Shown here piece after piece: positions 36,431 through 46,743 of a DNA stretch of 64,000 bases. The position numbers and the translations under genes were made by a program. Location: assembly GCA_005116955.1 (NCBI GenBank), contig SWDI01000002.1, positions 733,316-797,315 on the forward strand. The letters run 5' to 3'. How positions within the stretch are numbered: the stretch's first letter is position 1; each line of letters opens with the position of its first letter. Below the pieces are notes generated by a model. That model was given only the letters and a program-made list of their open reading frames with translations. It had not been told where the DNA came from and made no database searches. The stretch is from Nitrospira sp. Lineage in GTDB: Bacteria > Nitrospirota > Nitrospiria > Nitrospirales > Nitrospiraceae.

Positions 36431-36622
36431 ATGGATGAACTCGTTTCGGCAGTCGTTCTGGAACAGCGGGGGATCTTGCGGAAGGGAACGGCATTTCGGA
36501 TGGCAAAAGCTGGCCTCATACCGAGCTACTTTTGTGGCACATCGAAACGCGGCGTTCGCTTCAACGTCGAAGAGGTTTTGGTGGCCTTACGGCGACCGGC
36601 AGCCTCAGAAGGCTCAAAGTGA
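36431..36622 (+). CDS. AlpA/excisionase-like small DNA-binding protein
   Basis: 63 residues from ATG 36431, with AAAGGAGG 7 bases upstream. GILRKGTAFRMAKAGLIPSY and RGVRFNVEEVLVALRR fit the winged-HTH (HTH_17) of AlpA and excisionase proteins: a helix pair, a short turn, then RF..EEV. In small integrated elements this protein switches on or directs excision. Its stop overlaps the primase start (GTGA). Confidence 0.65.
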   Translation: MDELVSAVVLEQRGILRKGTAFRMAKAGLIPSYFCGTSKRGVRFNVEEVLVALRRPAASEGSK

Positions 36623-38652
36623 AGGTGGAGTTGTTGTTAGAGCGTCTCGATGGTGTCTGTTCACGAGGACCTGGAAAATGGGAAGCGAGATGCCCAGCGC
36701 ATAACGACCAATGCCCAAGTCTGTCAATTAAAGAAGCCAATGACAAGATCCTGCTCCATTGTTTTGCAGGCTGCAAAGTCAGTTCGATAACCGCAGCCGT
36801 GGGGGTTGAAATGAATGATCTCTTCACAGCCACCAGCCACGATCAGACATCTCGGAAGACTGTACGAGAGTTCAACTACACCGATGAAGGTGGGACGTTG
36901 TTGTATCAGGTCGTGCGGGAAGACCTTCCCAATGGGAAGAAGAACTTTCAGCAACGGCGTCCTGACCAGAACGGCGGCTGGATTTGGAACCTCAGGAACA
37001 CGCGGCGAGTACTCTACCGCCTGCCCAACATACTCCAAGAACAAAAAGCCCCCATCATCCTCCATGAGGGCGAAAAAGCCGTTGAAGCGGCTGTTCTAGC
37101 AGGCTTGCCTGGTTTGCATTCCACGACAGCTGGCGGGTCGAACGCACCACGACACACCGACTTCGGCCCGGTGAAGGGGCGTGACGTGATTATCTGCCCG
37201 GATAATGATGATCCGGGAGAAAACTACCTGCAGGAAGTCACGAAACTGGTGACAGCGGCAGGCGCTACATCAGTCAAAGTCCTACGCCTCCCAGGTCTTC
37301 CCTCGAAGGGTGACTTGGTGGAGTGGCTGCAGGCTGGTGGGACAGCGGAGACATTTGCCGCACTTATCGAACAAGGCGAACATGTTACGTCGGCAATCGT
37401 TAAAGCTGCACCGATAGTGAGAGAACGGGCGATCTTTCGCCGAGTGAGTGACATCCAGGCTAAACCAATCAACTGGCTCTGGAATGGACGGATTGCACGC
37501 GGGAAGGTCTCGATGATTGCGGGAAATCCCGGTCTTGGGAAAAGCCAAGTCACGGCGAGTATGGCCGCGATTGTTTCAATGAGTGGGGCGTGGCCTGACA
37601 ATAGGACAGCGTGTGAGGTCAGCAACGTTGTCATTCTCAGCGCTGAAGACGATCCGGCAGACACGATCCGGCCACGCCTGGAAGCCGCTAAGGCGGATCT
37701 CTCACGGGTGTTCATTCTAGATGCCGTGACAGACGGAACCCTCGTCAATGGAAGCGAGAGTCGACGGGGATTCAATCTCAGATCAGATCTCTCTCGGCTA
37801 GGGACGATGCTGGAAGAAATCGGAGGTGCGGCTCTTATCGTCATTGACCCAATTACGGCCTACCTCGGCACCACTGATAGCCATAAGAACGCCGAGATCC
37901 GGGCTCTCTTAAGCCCACTGGCTGAACTCGCGGCAAAACATGAAGCCGCTGTCGTGCGTGTGAGCCATTTCAACAAGAACTCCACTGGCGAAGCCCTTAT
38001 GCGCGTGACGGGGTCTTTGGCATTCGTGGCAGCAGCACGGGCAGCCTTTGTCGTAGCCCGCGATCACGAACACGAAGCTCGACGCCTCTTTTTGCCTCTC
38101 AAGAATAACCTGGGGAACGACCAAACCGGTCTTGCGTTCACCATGGAACCTATCCAAGTAGAAAGTGCCACAGGCCAGATCGAGACATCTCGTGTCCTCT
38201 GGGAAGCGGGGACGGTCACCACGACCGCTCAGGAAGCGATGGCTCCACACGAAGCCAATGAAGCACAAAGCGACTTGGATGATGCAAAAGATTTCCTTCG
38301 AGAGCTTCTGATTGAAGGGGCTCAGCCAGCCAAACTGATCCGAACTGATGCTGAAGACGCAGGCCATGCCTGGCGAACTATACAACGAGCACAGCGAGAG
38401 CTTGGTGTGATCGCCTTCAAAAAGGGGATGAAGGAGGGATGGTTCTGGAGGCTTGATAGCCCTCCCCGCCCCGAAGAGCGCCAAAATACCACGAAGAACG
38501 CCACTCCAAGGGACTGGCAGCCTTCGCATTCTTCAGGACGTGTTGGCGGTCTTCGTAGTGGTGACAGAAAGCCGATAATGGAACTATCCGAAACATTCCG
38601 CTCTGAATCGCCGCTCGTGACGGACGAGATTGAGGAGGTGATTGACCTATGA
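36619..38652 (+). CDS. Primase-helicase (CHC2 zinc finger, TOPRIM, RepA-like ATPase)
   Basis: About 678 residues. Residues 15-50 hold a DnaG-type zinc finger (CPAHNDQCPSL and LLHCFAGC). Residues 150-250 hold a TOPRIM-like domain (PIILHEGEKAVEAAVLAGLP, DVIICPDNDDPG). Residues 290-500 hold an AAA ATPase of the RepA/AAA_25 type with Walker A AGNPGLGKSQV and Walker B ALIVIDPITAYLG. This is the replication protein of phages, plasmids and satellites. It starts at GTG 36619, overlapping the upstream stop. A longer frame from 36532 lacks support. Confidence 0.85.
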   Translation: MKVELLLERLDGVCSRGPGKWEARCPAHNDQCPSLSIKEANDKILLHCFAGCKVSSITAAVGVEMNDLFTATSHDQTSRKTVREFNYTDEGGTLLYQVVREDLPNGKKNFQQRRPDQNGGWIWNLRNTRRVLYRLPNILQEQKAPIILHEGEKAVEAAVLAGLPGLHSTTAGGSNAPRHTDFGPVKGRDVIICPDNDDPGENYLQEVTKLVTAAGATSVKVLRLPGLPSKGDLVEWLQAGGTAETFAALIEQGEHVTSAIVKAAPIVRERAIFRRVSDIQAKPINWLWNGRIARGKVSMIAGNPGLGKSQVTASMAAIVSMSGAWPDNRTACEVSNVVILSAEDDPADTIRPRLEAAKADLSRVFILDAVTDGTLVNGSESRRGFNLRSDLSRLGTMLEEIGGAALIVIDPITAYLGTTDSHKNAEIRALLSPLAELAAKHEAAVVRVSHFNKNSTGEALMRVTGSLAFVAAARAAFVVARDHEHEARRLFLPLKNNLGNDQTGLAFTMEPIQVESATGQIETSRVLWEAGTVTTTAQEAMAPHEANEAQSDLDDAKDFLRELLIEGAQPAKLIRTDAEDAGHAWRTIQRAQRELGVIAFKKGMKEGWFWRLDSPPRPEERQNTTKNATPRDWQPSHSSGRVGGLRSGDRKPIMELSETFRSESPLVTDEIEEVIDL

Positions 38653-38981
38653 CGGTTGAGGCATTGCGTCCGCTCCATATCCGCAGGGCTGCTGGTGATC
38701 TTCATTTGAGGCCTGGGCATCCCGTTGAGCTTCCCGATGATGACGCCGTTCGGCTTCTGGCGAAGACTGACAAGATTTACCCCGTGCTTCATCCCGGCGA
38801 CTCAGTTGAGTGGATGTCTCCAGCCCTGCCGAAACAGCAGGGCGAGGTGTTGGTCGTACACCAAGACAGAACCTTTGAGGTATTCCACCCGCTCACGGTG
38901 GCAGTCTGCCGCTTGCCAGTAGCATGGGTGCTCCGGGTCGTGAGAGGCCCTATGAATACAGCAGGACGGCCCAATGAGTAA
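38649..38981 (+). CDS. Hypothetical protein of the integrative element
   Basis: 110 residues, start overlapping the primase stop (ATGA). HPVELPDDDAVRLLAKTDKI and HPGDSVEWMSP suggest a compact beta fold, and GEVLVVHQDRTFEVFHPL a strand pair. I do not recognise a family. Its place between primase and terminase-like genes fits a phage-derived accessory protein. Confidence 0.65.
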   Translation: MTVEALRPLHIRRAAGDLHLRPGHPVELPDDDAVRLLAKTDKIYPVLHPGDSVEWMSPALPKQQGEVLVVHQDRTFEVFHPLTVAVCRLPVAWVLRVVRGPMNTAGRPNE

Positions 38982-39696
38982 GCTCACCGCAAAACGAGAA
39001 CGCTTCTGCCAAGAGATGATGAAGCCAAAGGCCAACCAGTCAGATGCCTACCGAGCGGCCTTTGATACGAGAGGCATGAAGGCGGCGACGGTGCACAGCG
39101 AGGCCTCCAGGCTGATGAGAGACCCCCAGATTACCGCAAGGATTGCCGAGCTGAGGGCGCCAGCGGTCAAACGGCTCCAGCTCTCCCGCGAGCAATGGCT
39201 GAAGAAAATGGGTCGCATGGCCATGGCAGATGTGCGGAAGATCTTCAAGCCGCAAGGTGACGTGAAAGAAATCCACGAGATCGGTGATGCTGAAGCCGAT
39301 CTGATCGAAAGTATCGAAGTGACCGAGAACTTCGCGCGGGTCGCTGGCAAAGCGGAGCATATCGGGTATGTAAAGAAGCTTAGGTTGACTTCCAAGCGGA
39401 GCGTATTGAAAGATATTGGCGAAGCGCAAGGATGGCTAGATCGCAAACAGAGCGATCAACCCATGCGACAGAACAATTCTGTCACGGTTAACTGTTTCAC
39501 GTTATCCGAAGAAGAGGTGGATCATGTGGAAGCGTACGGCAGTCTTAACGGGTTTGTGCCTGATGACGGCAGCGGCGATGGCGGAGGAGTACGACCCGAT
39601 GCGAGCGATGCAGCAGGGCATGAATATGTGGAACAAGATGCAGCAGTCGCACGACCGGGAGAAGTATGGCCCGCAGTACGGCCAGACGAGTCGTGA
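38974..39696 (+). CDS. Terminase small-subunit-like DNA packaging protein
   Basis: The N-terminal LTAKRERFCQEMMKPKANQSDAYRAAF has the classic Terminase_2/TerS start (L-T-x-K-x-x-x-F-x-x-x), then TVHSEASRLMRDPQITARIAEL as the helix-turn-helix. TerS binds the packaging site on phage DNA. No large terminase, portal or capsid gene follows, which fits a satellite. The last ~60 residues (Gly/Asp-rich, after DHVEAYGSLNGF) overlap a secreted-protein gene in another frame and may not be native. Confidence 0.78.
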   Translation: MSKLTAKRERFCQEMMKPKANQSDAYRAAFDTRGMKAATVHSEASRLMRDPQITARIAELRAPAVKRLQLSREQWLKKMGRMAMADVRKIFKPQGDVKEIHEIGDAEADLIESIEVTENFARVAGKAEHIGYVKKLRLTSKRSVLKDIGEAQGWLDRKQSDQPMRQNNSVTVNCFTLSEEEVDHVEAYGSLNGFVPDDGSGDGGGVRPDASDAAGHEYVEQDAAVARPGEVWPAVRPDES

Positions 39697-39868
39697 CCTA
39701 GAGCTGGAGCAACGCTTAGAGCGGTTGGAGTATGAGGCGTATCTCCGGAGACAACAACACCAGCAGCAGCAATTTCAGCAACTCCAACAGCAGAACCAGA
39801 CGCAGTATTACTATTTACCCAATGGGAAGACCTGTTCGGTGTTGCATGGCTATGTGAACTGCTACTGA
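39524..39868 (+). CDS. Secreted Gln-rich protein
   Basis: 114 residues. Signal peptide MWKRTAVLTGLCLMTAAAMA, cleaved before EEYDP. Next come a Met/Gln segment and a charged helix (LELEQRLERLEYEAYLRRQQ) leading to a run rich in Gln, then YYYLPNGKTCSVLHGYVNCY with two Cys. GAGGTGG lies before the ATG. It overlaps the end of the terminase-like frame by 173 bases; the signal peptide and ribosome site make this the better-supported frame in the overlap. Unknown function. Confidence 0.68.
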   Translation: MWKRTAVLTGLCLMTAAAMAEEYDPMRAMQQGMNMWNKMQQSHDREKYGPQYGQTSRDLELEQRLERLEYEAYLRRQQHQQQQFQQLQQQNQTQYYYLPNGKTCSVLHGYVNCY

Positions 39869-40111
39869 TGCCGATTACGATTCCCTAAGTAGGCTGGGCG
39901 CCGCGTCCGTGTCATGAGGGGAACCGACTCCTAGAGGATGCCGGTTACCTGATGATTTCGAGAACAGAAGGTCGGATGTTGCGAGGGCTTGGGATACTCG
40001 ATGACACAATGATTTTCCGTTAAATCGTGCCAAGGTTGTACCAAGGTTCCAGTGGGGTGAAAAGCGGCAAGCGCCAGGTTGTTCGTAGCTGGTGCCGAAT
40101 CATTGAACTGA

Positions 40112-40145
40112 TGAAAGGACGCTCGTTGCGGTCCTTCACTCTTTT
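40112..40145 (+). terminator. Probable terminator after the Gln-rich protein gene
   Basis: TGAAAGGAC (40112-40120) pairs with GTCCTTCA (40131-40138) with one bulged A, and a short inner GC/GC pair. CTTTT follows at 40141-40145. It may serve both converging genes. Confidence 0.5.
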
Positions 40146-40525
40146 ACCCTCGGGCGCGGATCAACCGTTTCAGGGAGACATAAAGCAATATGTATAAATC
40201 TATTTCCATCATCGAGATGATCAATGAATAATCTCGTGAGCCCTCCGAACTCGTCCTTGCTTAACTGAACATCTTTGACATTCTTCAAGCGGTGCTCGAA
40301 CCCTGAAATGTGGTTTGCCGCAGCTTTCATGCACTCTTGTTTATCTTTGAATGCGTTTAGGACTTCCCACGTTGGGTAACGCTCATTAGCTATGATGTCA
40401 CCTGGATCTCTCTTCGTAGTTATGCTCTTTTCTTTATCCCAAAGCACCCAGGCAGACTCTGCCGATGCAATCGACGCTAGGCTCATGACCTGTATTGCCG
40501 CTAAAAACAGTAGGAATATCATCAC
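40136..40525 (-). CDS. Exported protein of unknown function
   Basis: 129 residues with a signal peptide (MIFLLFLAAIQVMSLASIAS, then A before ESAW). The mature part has two Cys (KQECMKAAAN and IALCLPET) and Trp-rich start AWVLWDKE. This layout, an exported domain with W-x-L-W near the N-terminus and a Cys pair, recurs in small exported proteins of Nitrospira-like genomes, from general familiarity only. It appears to be cargo of the integrative element. Unknown function. Confidence 0.6.
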   Translation of the reverse strand: MMIFLLFLAAIQVMSLASIASAESAWVLWDKEKSITTKRDPGDIIANERYPTWEVLNAFKDKQECMKAAANHISGFEHRLKNVKDVQLSKDEFGGLTRLFIDHLDDGNRFIHIALCLPETVDPRPRVKE

Positions 40526-40630
40526 AGAACTTCTTTTGTCCTATCGTCGGCAGACCAGCTATTTCTGCCTTTGGCATTTTCTCGGCAATTCAGGAATCGC
40601 TTCAGCTACTGAGTCGTTAACCAATCAGCG

Positions 40631-41257
40631 CTACTTGTCTCTATTGCAACCTGGTCTCTCTGAGACCGTTCCTACTTCGGTCCACTTATACCCTCGTTCT
40701 ATCGGGCAAGTGGCACGAGACATTGCCACTTTTGTAAGCAGAGGAATGCTTTCTTCAGGGTCGATAATAGGCTGATCAAAATGCGCGGTACCACTCCATT
40801 GAATCTCAGCAGTCTCGACATCGATACAGCGAACATTGACGCTGACGCGATAGACCATAATTCTGCTGTATCCGTCGCCGGTCCATTGGTCGCTCTTCAC
40901 TACCTCTACAAACACCACCCTTTCTGCCCCTGCTAGCCGACCTACCCGGAGAACTTTAGCTTCATCCTCGGAGGAGTGACTTAGCTGTACCCGTTGTTCC
41001 CCAAAGATCTCCTGAAGGCGTGCTCGCTCAACGACTATATTGTGGGTCTTTTGTAGAAATTGTATCGCTGCCTGGGTTGCTCCAGAATGATTGCTCCAAA
41101 CAACAAAGCGGAATTTCTGCGGTTGGTCCGTCCGAATCTCTTCCGCAGTGTAGGGGATATGGGACCCAGTACTGATTGTTCTAACTGGCTGACCTGAGCA
41201 GCTATAGACACTCAGAAATAATAGTGCCGCAGAGAGCATCCACGATAATCGATTCAT
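40631..41257 (-). CDS. CsgG-like lipoprotein
   Basis: 208 residues. The N-terminal signal has a Cys at VYSC. IVVERARLQEIFGEQRVQLS followed by LRVGRLAGAERVVFVEVVKS matches the CsgG/FlgO pattern: VVERSRL, then a helix, then LLGAdyVV strand. CsgG proteins assemble in the outer membrane or bind nearby as secretion partners. The usual 260-270 residues are not reached, so it is a short or diverged member. It lies on the minus strand inside the element. Confidence 0.68.
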   Translation of the reverse strand: MNRLSWMLSAALLFLSVYSCSGQPVRTISTGSHIPYTAEEIRTDQPQKFRFVVWSNHSGATQAAIQFLQKTHNIVVERARLQEIFGEQRVQLSHSSEDEAKVLRVGRLAGAERVVFVEVVKSDQWTGDGYSRIMVYRVSVNVRCIDVETAEIQWSGTAHFDQPIIDPEESIPLLTKVAMSRATCPIERGYKWTEVGTVSERPGCNRDK

Positions 41258-41287
41258 TTTAGGCTCCCATGAAATCTCACCAGCCCT

Positions 41288-41473
41288 CTATTTGCTTTTC
41301 GGTAGTATCCCCTTCCGCTCTAGTTCTTGCAGTCTCGCTTCTGCCAGTTCAATCAAGAAATCCTTCACCGTCTTTCCTTCATGCGCTGCGGCCATTTTCA
41401 CCTTACGCATGAGGTCACGGGGAATGTCCCGAAAGTTCCAGGCTCCTGTGCCCTCTGGTATTTCTCGTGCCAT
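41288..41473 (-). CDS. Small ribbon-helix-helix-like (Arc/HicB type) protein
   Basis: 61 residues. NFRDIPRDLMRKVKMAAAHE followed by GKTVKDFLIELAEARLQELE fits a beta-strand and two helices of the MetJ/Arc fold. It is divergent to a second such gene and the integrase. No strong ribosome site precedes the ATG. It may regulate the divergent promoter region at 41474-41581. Confidence 0.6.
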   Translation of the reverse strand: MAREIPEGTGAWNFRDIPRDLMRKVKMAAAHEGKTVKDFLIELAEARLQELERKGILPKSK

Positions 41474-41519
41474 ATCGGGAGAAGCCTAGCACTTCGCTGT
41501 CTATAGCGTCAAACATCAC

Positions 41520-41549
41520 TTGACATACTTCACTATCAGATGATAGTAA
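41520..41549 (+). promoter_or_regulatory. Promoter with an operator palindrome before the integrase operon
   Basis: TTGACA at 41520-41525 is followed, about 17-18 bases on, by a weak -10 (ATAGTA/TAGTAA). The spacer and -10 are covered by a perfect palindrome, ACTATCA-GA-TGATAGT (41532-41547). This is where a ribbon-helix-helix repressor would block transcription of the small regulator and integrase. Confidence 0.6.
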
Positions 41550-41581
41550 GCTTATCATTCGAGGAAAAGGAGGTGATGAGA

Positions 41582-41737
41582 ATGAAGATGGTACGGTTGT
41601 TGATTCAGGTTCCGGAACCGATCAAGGCGCAATTGGATGCCTTGCGGCAGGAAGGCACGACGGCCAGCGGGTTTATTCGGCATTTGCTGGAGGACCATTT
41701 CAAACAGGCTCCGACAGAGAGCCAGAAAGGACGGTGA
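41582..41737 (+). CDS. Small ribbon-helix-helix-like protein before the integrase
   Basis: 51 residues from ATG 41582, 8 bases after AGGAGG. RLLIQVPEPIKAQLDALRQE followed by GTTASGFIRHLLEDHF is a beta-strand plus two helices of the Arc/CopG type. It lies 3 bases before the integrase gene, so the two share a transcript. It is a likely repressor of the palindromic promoter just upstream. Confidence 0.65.
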   Translation: MKMVRLLIQVPEPIKAQLDALRQEGTTASGFIRHLLEDHFKQAPTESQKGR

Positions 41738-41740
41738 GCG

Positions 41741-43007
<1,267 letters not shown>

Positions 43008-43134
43008 ACAAGCTCTTCGCTTTCACAAATCTTAGAGCAACGGCACCACGAGCTGCAGGTCCTTATATACAGGAATGTTCCGATTGGTGTCCAGGCAACA
43101 CCTACAATTGGACCATGTGCCAGCACCACGCGAC

Positions 43135-43761
43135 TCAGAGCCTTTCAGCGGCTAACGGTCGAAGCATGTCGGCCATGGCTCGAAATGCCTTAGCCCGATG
43201 GCTGATACGGTTCTTTTCTTCAGCCGTCAATTCAGCCAACGTACGACCGAGCTCCGGAACGAAGAACACGGGGTCGTACCCAAACCCTTGTATACCAACT
43301 GGCGCTTCAGCGATGACACCAACAAGCGTGCCAGTAGCTACTCGAGTCTCTCCTCCCGGCATCGCCAAGGCGGCGACGGTTACAAACCGGGCAGTCCGCC
43401 TGGCCTGCGGCACGCCATCCAGTTCCTTGATCAACTTCCTACAGTTGTCTTCGTAGGTCGCGCCTTCTCCTGCATATCGGGCCGCAAAGACGCCCGGTCT
43501 TCCACCCAACGCGTCAACTTCGAGTCCTGTATCATCCGCGACCGACAAGAGGCCTGTCACAGCAGCGATCTCTCTTGCCTTTTTTCGTGCGTTCGCTTCA
43601 CAGGTTTCACCGTCTTCTTCGACTTCCGGTGCGGTCGGGAAATCGGCCAGGGTACGGATGCGAATGCCAAGATCTCCAAGAAGAGCCGCGAGCTCCCTGA
43701 CTTTGTCAGAATTTCTGGTCGCGAGGAGGATCTCTTTGATCGGGCTCTCAGTCGAGTGCAC
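43135..43761 (-). CDS. rdgB: XTP/dITP diphosphatase (RdgB/HAM1)
   Basis: 208 residues. The start [20 protein letters not shown] is the family's substrate loop. FEANARKKA appears as [13 protein letters not shown], then [20 protein letters not shown] (catalytic DDTGLEV) and [20 protein letters not shown]. It removes non-canonical purine triphosphates such as ITP and XTP to protect nucleic acids. It starts at GTG, overlapping the rph stop by 14 bases, in the common rph-rdgB pair. Confidence 0.96.
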   Translation of the reverse strand: MHSTESPIKEILLATRNSDKVRELAALLGDLGIRIRTLADFPTAPEVEEDGETCEANARKKAREIAAVTGLLSVADDTGLEVDALGGRPGVFAARYAGEGATYEDNCRKLIKELDGVPQARRTARFVTVAALAMPGGETRVATGTLVGVIAEAPVGIQGFGYDPVFFVPELGRTLAELTAEEKNRISHRAKAFRAMADMLRPLAAERL

Positions 43762-44491
43762 CGATCAGCTCTTTCTGAATGGCGGTTAATCGTTGAATGG
43801 CCTGCCAGCCGAAATTGAGAAACTCATCCATATCTTGCTTTGCGAATGGCGTACGTTCCGCCGTACCCTGTACCTCTACATATCGACCACGACCAGTCAT
43901 CACGAGGTTCATATCCACTTCTGCCATAGAATCTTCGGTATAGGCCAGATCCACCATCACTTCTCCGCCAACTTTTCCGACGCTGATGGCCGCCAAGTAA
44001 TCGGTCAGGGGAATCTTCTTCAGAAGATCCCTTTTTTTCAGCACGGCGCAGGCATCCGCCAAAGCGATAAAGGCACCGGTGATGGATGCAGTTCTGGTCC
44101 CCCCATCCGCTTGGATCACATCGCAGTCGATCCAAATGGACCGCTCACCCAGTTGCGACATATCTGTCACCGACCGCAGCGCACGTCCGACGAGGCGTTG
44201 AATCTCCAGAGTCCGACCGCCTTGCTTTCCCTTGACCGCCTCTCGTGGCGATCGCTCATGAGTGGCACGCGGCAACATGGCATATTCGGCTGTCACCCAT
44301 CCAGTCCCCTTGCCTTTGAGAAAAGGTGGCACCTTTTCTTCAACAGACGCCGTGCAAATAACCTTCGTGTCTCCCATTTCGATCAGAACAGCCCCTTCGG
44401 CATGTTTCGTAAAGTTGCGGGTCACTTTCACCGGACGAACCTGATCTCGGCGACGCCCATCGAAACGGACCAACCCTGAAATTGCGCTCAT
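43748..44491 (-). CDS. rph: Ribonuclease PH
   Basis: 247 residues. [40 protein letters not shown] (phosphate-binding Arg cluster) and [20 protein letters not shown] (active-site Asp) are all characteristic. RNase PH trims tRNA 3' ends using phosphate. GGAAGGGG precedes the ATG. First gene of the rph-rdgB unit. Confidence 0.97.
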   Translation of the reverse strand: MSAISGLVRFDGRRRDQVRPVKVTRNFTKHAEGAVLIEMGDTKVICTASVEEKVPPFLKGKGTGWVTAEYAMLPRATHERSPREAVKGKQGGRTLEIQRLVGRALRSVTDMSQLGERSIWIDCDVIQADGGTRTASITGAFIALADACAVLKKRDLLKKIPLTDYLAAISVGKVGGEVMVDLAYTEDSMAEVDMNLVMTGRGRYVEVQGTAERTPFAKQDMDEFLNFGWQAIQRLTAIQKELIGALD

Positions 44492-44538
44492 TCGTAGGCC
44501 CCTTCCTCAAAAGTAAGGTTGGAATTATAGTGAAGGCC

Positions 44539-44859
44539 CTAAGAAATCGCAAACCGATCGGCCGTCACAGCAACGCCAGCGGTAGTACGAGGTTCGATTC
44601 TCTCTACGTCTCCAAGTTTGTACAAATCCCACCCCCCGCGTTTGGCAAATTCCGTACATCCCACAGGCATATAGCCCATCAACTCTAGCACTGATATCTG
44701 ATCCTGATCGCTGTAGCTAACGCTGAAGACCGCTCCAGGTAAGAGGATTCCAACTTTCGCTCCCGCAAAACCACGATGTAAAGACAAACTGATAGTCCAA
44801 GACACGGGGGGAATACGATGGCACACAAAGTGCAGAACTCTGTGAGATTCCTGCATCAC
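44539..44859 (-). CDS. Hypothetical protein, uncertain
   Basis: A 106-codon frame upstream of rph. Parts look coding (YSDQDQISVLELMGYMPVGC and DLYKLGDVERIEPR), but no family is recognised and the ribosome site is weak (GGAG 10 bases away). It may be a small real gene or the remnant of one. Confidence 0.35.
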   Translation of the reverse strand: MMQESHRVLHFVCHRIPPVSWTISLSLHRGFAGAKVGILLPGAVFSVSYSDQDQISVLELMGYMPVGCTEFAKRGGWDLYKLGDVERIEPRTTAGVAVTADRFAIS

Positions 44860-44937
44860 TCAGGTTATACTCCAATGAGCCGATAAAGAGGAAACGACAT
44901 CGCCCTCGACCCAGACGATCCAAAGAATACCCGACTC

Positions 44938-46080
44938 ATGGCAACCCTCCTAGACCAGACCACTCATCAAGCCCTGCTCGATAATCGTAATATTCTGGTG
45001 GTTGACGATGAAGAGTCGATTAGGCGCCTCCTCGCCTATTTGCTCCAATCCCATGGGTATACGGTCGACTGCGCCGCTGATGCCCGAGAGGCCCGGCAAA
45101 AGCTGAGCGACCAGCCTTTCGCCTTGATGCTGTGCGATGTCAATATGCCGGGAGAATCGGGCATGGACCTGGTGCGCAGCCTTCTCTCAGACCAGAACCA
45201 TACAGCAGCCATCATGGTCACAGGTCTCGACAGCTCCGTCCTGGCCAACGCCGCACTCGACGGCGGCGCGTTCGGATATATCGTCAAGCCGTTCGAATCC
45301 AATGAAGTGCTCATCGACGTCGCCAATGCCCTCCGTCGCCGCCGGCTCGAGATGGAAAACCGCCTCCATCGTGAGAATCTTGAGGATGTTGTCCGCACAA
45401 GAACGCTCGCATTACAGCAAGCGTTGGACTGGCTCGAACGTAGCGAAAAAGAGCTCCGACTGTCTCGCGAGGAAACCATTCAGCGGCTCGCCATTGCCGC
45501 GGAGTTCCGGGACCATGCCACCGCTCAACATATTCAACGTATGAGCCATTATTGTGAGATGCTCGCACGCAAAGCCGGTCTGTCGCCTGAACGATGCGAC
45601 TTAATTCGGACAGCGAGCCCCATGCACGACATCGGAAAAATCGGCACCCCGGATCATGTGTTGCTGAAACCCGGGAAGTTCACACCAGAGGAATTCGGGG
45701 TGATCGCGCAGCACGCCGAGATTGGGTATAAAATCCTCAGCGGGTCGGAGGCAGAGCTGCTAAAAGTCGCGGCCGTCATCGCCTACACCCACCATGAGCG
45801 CTTCGACGGCACAGGATATCCTCGCAAGTTACAAGGCGAGGCCATTCCAATCGAAGGCCGCATTGCCGCGATTGCTGACGCGTTTGATGCCCTGACCACG
45901 CAGCGGGTCTACAAGCCGGCCTTTGAAGTCAGCCATGCGATTGAGCTCATGCTCAAGCACCGAAGTGAACATTTCGACCCAGAGCTGCTCGATGTCTTTG
46001 TCGCATCTACGGAGGAACTAGTGCGCATCCACGATCAATACGCAGACCGAGTACACTCCAATACGTTCCGCCAACAATAA
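44938..46080 (+). CDS. Response regulator with HD-GYP (c-di-GMP phosphodiesterase) output
   Basis: 380 residues. Receiver domain about 15-135: NILVVDDEESIRRLLAYLLQ, phospho-Asp in LMLCDVNMPGESG, Lys in GYIVKPF. A coiled-coil linker (residues 140-190) leads to the HD-GYP domain: SPMHDIGKIGTPDHVLLKPG, then HHERFDGTGYPRKLQGE, ending with ADAFDALTTQRVYKPAF. The GYP signature is complete, so it should hydrolyse c-di-GMP when phosphorylated. No histidine kinase is adjacent. Confidence 0.94.
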   Translation: MATLLDQTTHQALLDNRNILVVDDEESIRRLLAYLLQSHGYTVDCAADAREARQKLSDQPFALMLCDVNMPGESGMDLVRSLLSDQNHTAAIMVTGLDSSVLANAALDGGAFGYIVKPFESNEVLIDVANALRRRRLEMENRLHRENLEDVVRTRTLALQQALDWLERSEKELRLSREETIQRLAIAAEFRDHATAQHIQRMSHYCEMLARKAGLSPERCDLIRTASPMHDIGKIGTPDHVLLKPGKFTPEEFGVIAQHAEIGYKILSGSEAELLKVAAVIAYTHHERFDGTGYPRKLQGEAIPIEGRIAAIADAFDALTTQRVYKPAFEVSHAIELMLKHRSEHFDPELLDVFVASTEELVRIHDQYADRVHSNTFRQQ

Positions 46081-46236
46081 CGCCTCTCCGCAGCTGCCCC
46101 GACACATTGCTCGATTGTCAGCAATTCGTTGACCGACTGTGGCGCCACCGCTATACTTTTTAAACCTAATTAAACCTACCGAATAACCTAGTGTGCTCCC
46201 AACCAGAGAGACCAGAGGCAGAAGGGATTGCCGAGT

Positions 46237-46743
46237 ATGGCGAAAAAGTTGACGGCCATTCGTAAACGTCCCCGGAACCGAAACTGGATCGCCTACCTCT
46301 GTGAATCCCTTGTGGCTTCAGGCACCATGCTGACCTGGGAAGCAGCCACCTATCTCACAGAGAACTTGTTCGGAGAAAAGCCCAACCCTCGCCTCTTGAC
46401 TCCCACCAATCCACACGAGGTCACTGCGCAATTACTGCATCGCCTCTATCAACCGCTCGTCGAGGCCGCCTCTCGGGAAATCGTGCTCCCCTCCGCCTCC
46501 CTGCTGCATATCTTCACCGATATCAGCCTCACCGGGAACTCCGCCGTACTCATCGTCTTGTTCCCCGGACACAACAAGCCGCAGCAGCTCTTGATGCTGG
46601 AAGCAGCCAAGGCCTGGGACCTCGTCTTCCCGGACGCCGAGTCCTTCAATGCTTGGGCCGAAGAGCGGTACCTGCAGCTTGTGCATGCGCTAGGCAGCAA
46701 GATGACAGAATTCGAGGACGATTTACTGAAATCAGCCATGTAG
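46237..46743 (+). CDS. Hypothetical protein
   Basis: 168 residues from ATG 46237, 9 bases after GAAGGGA. The basic start (MAKKLTAIRKRPRNRNW) leads to a mixed alpha/beta body with LLHIFTDISLTGNSAVLIVL. No signal peptide and no family I recognise. A TTG three codons earlier is in frame. Probably cytoplasmic. Confidence 0.6.
   Translation: MAKKLTAIRKRPRNRNWIAYLCESLVASGTMLTWEAATYLTENLFGEKPNPRLLTPTNPHEVTAQLLHRLYQPLVEAASREIVLPSASLLHIFTDISLTGNSAVLIVLFPGHNKPQQLLMLEAAKAWDLVFPDAESFNAWAEERYLQLVHALGSKMTEFEDDLLKSAM

Noticed and set aside
44575-44612. Possible tRNA T-arm (GGTTCGATTC) upstream of rph
   Set aside because: The arms do not pair properly around the loop and no acceptor or CCA follows.
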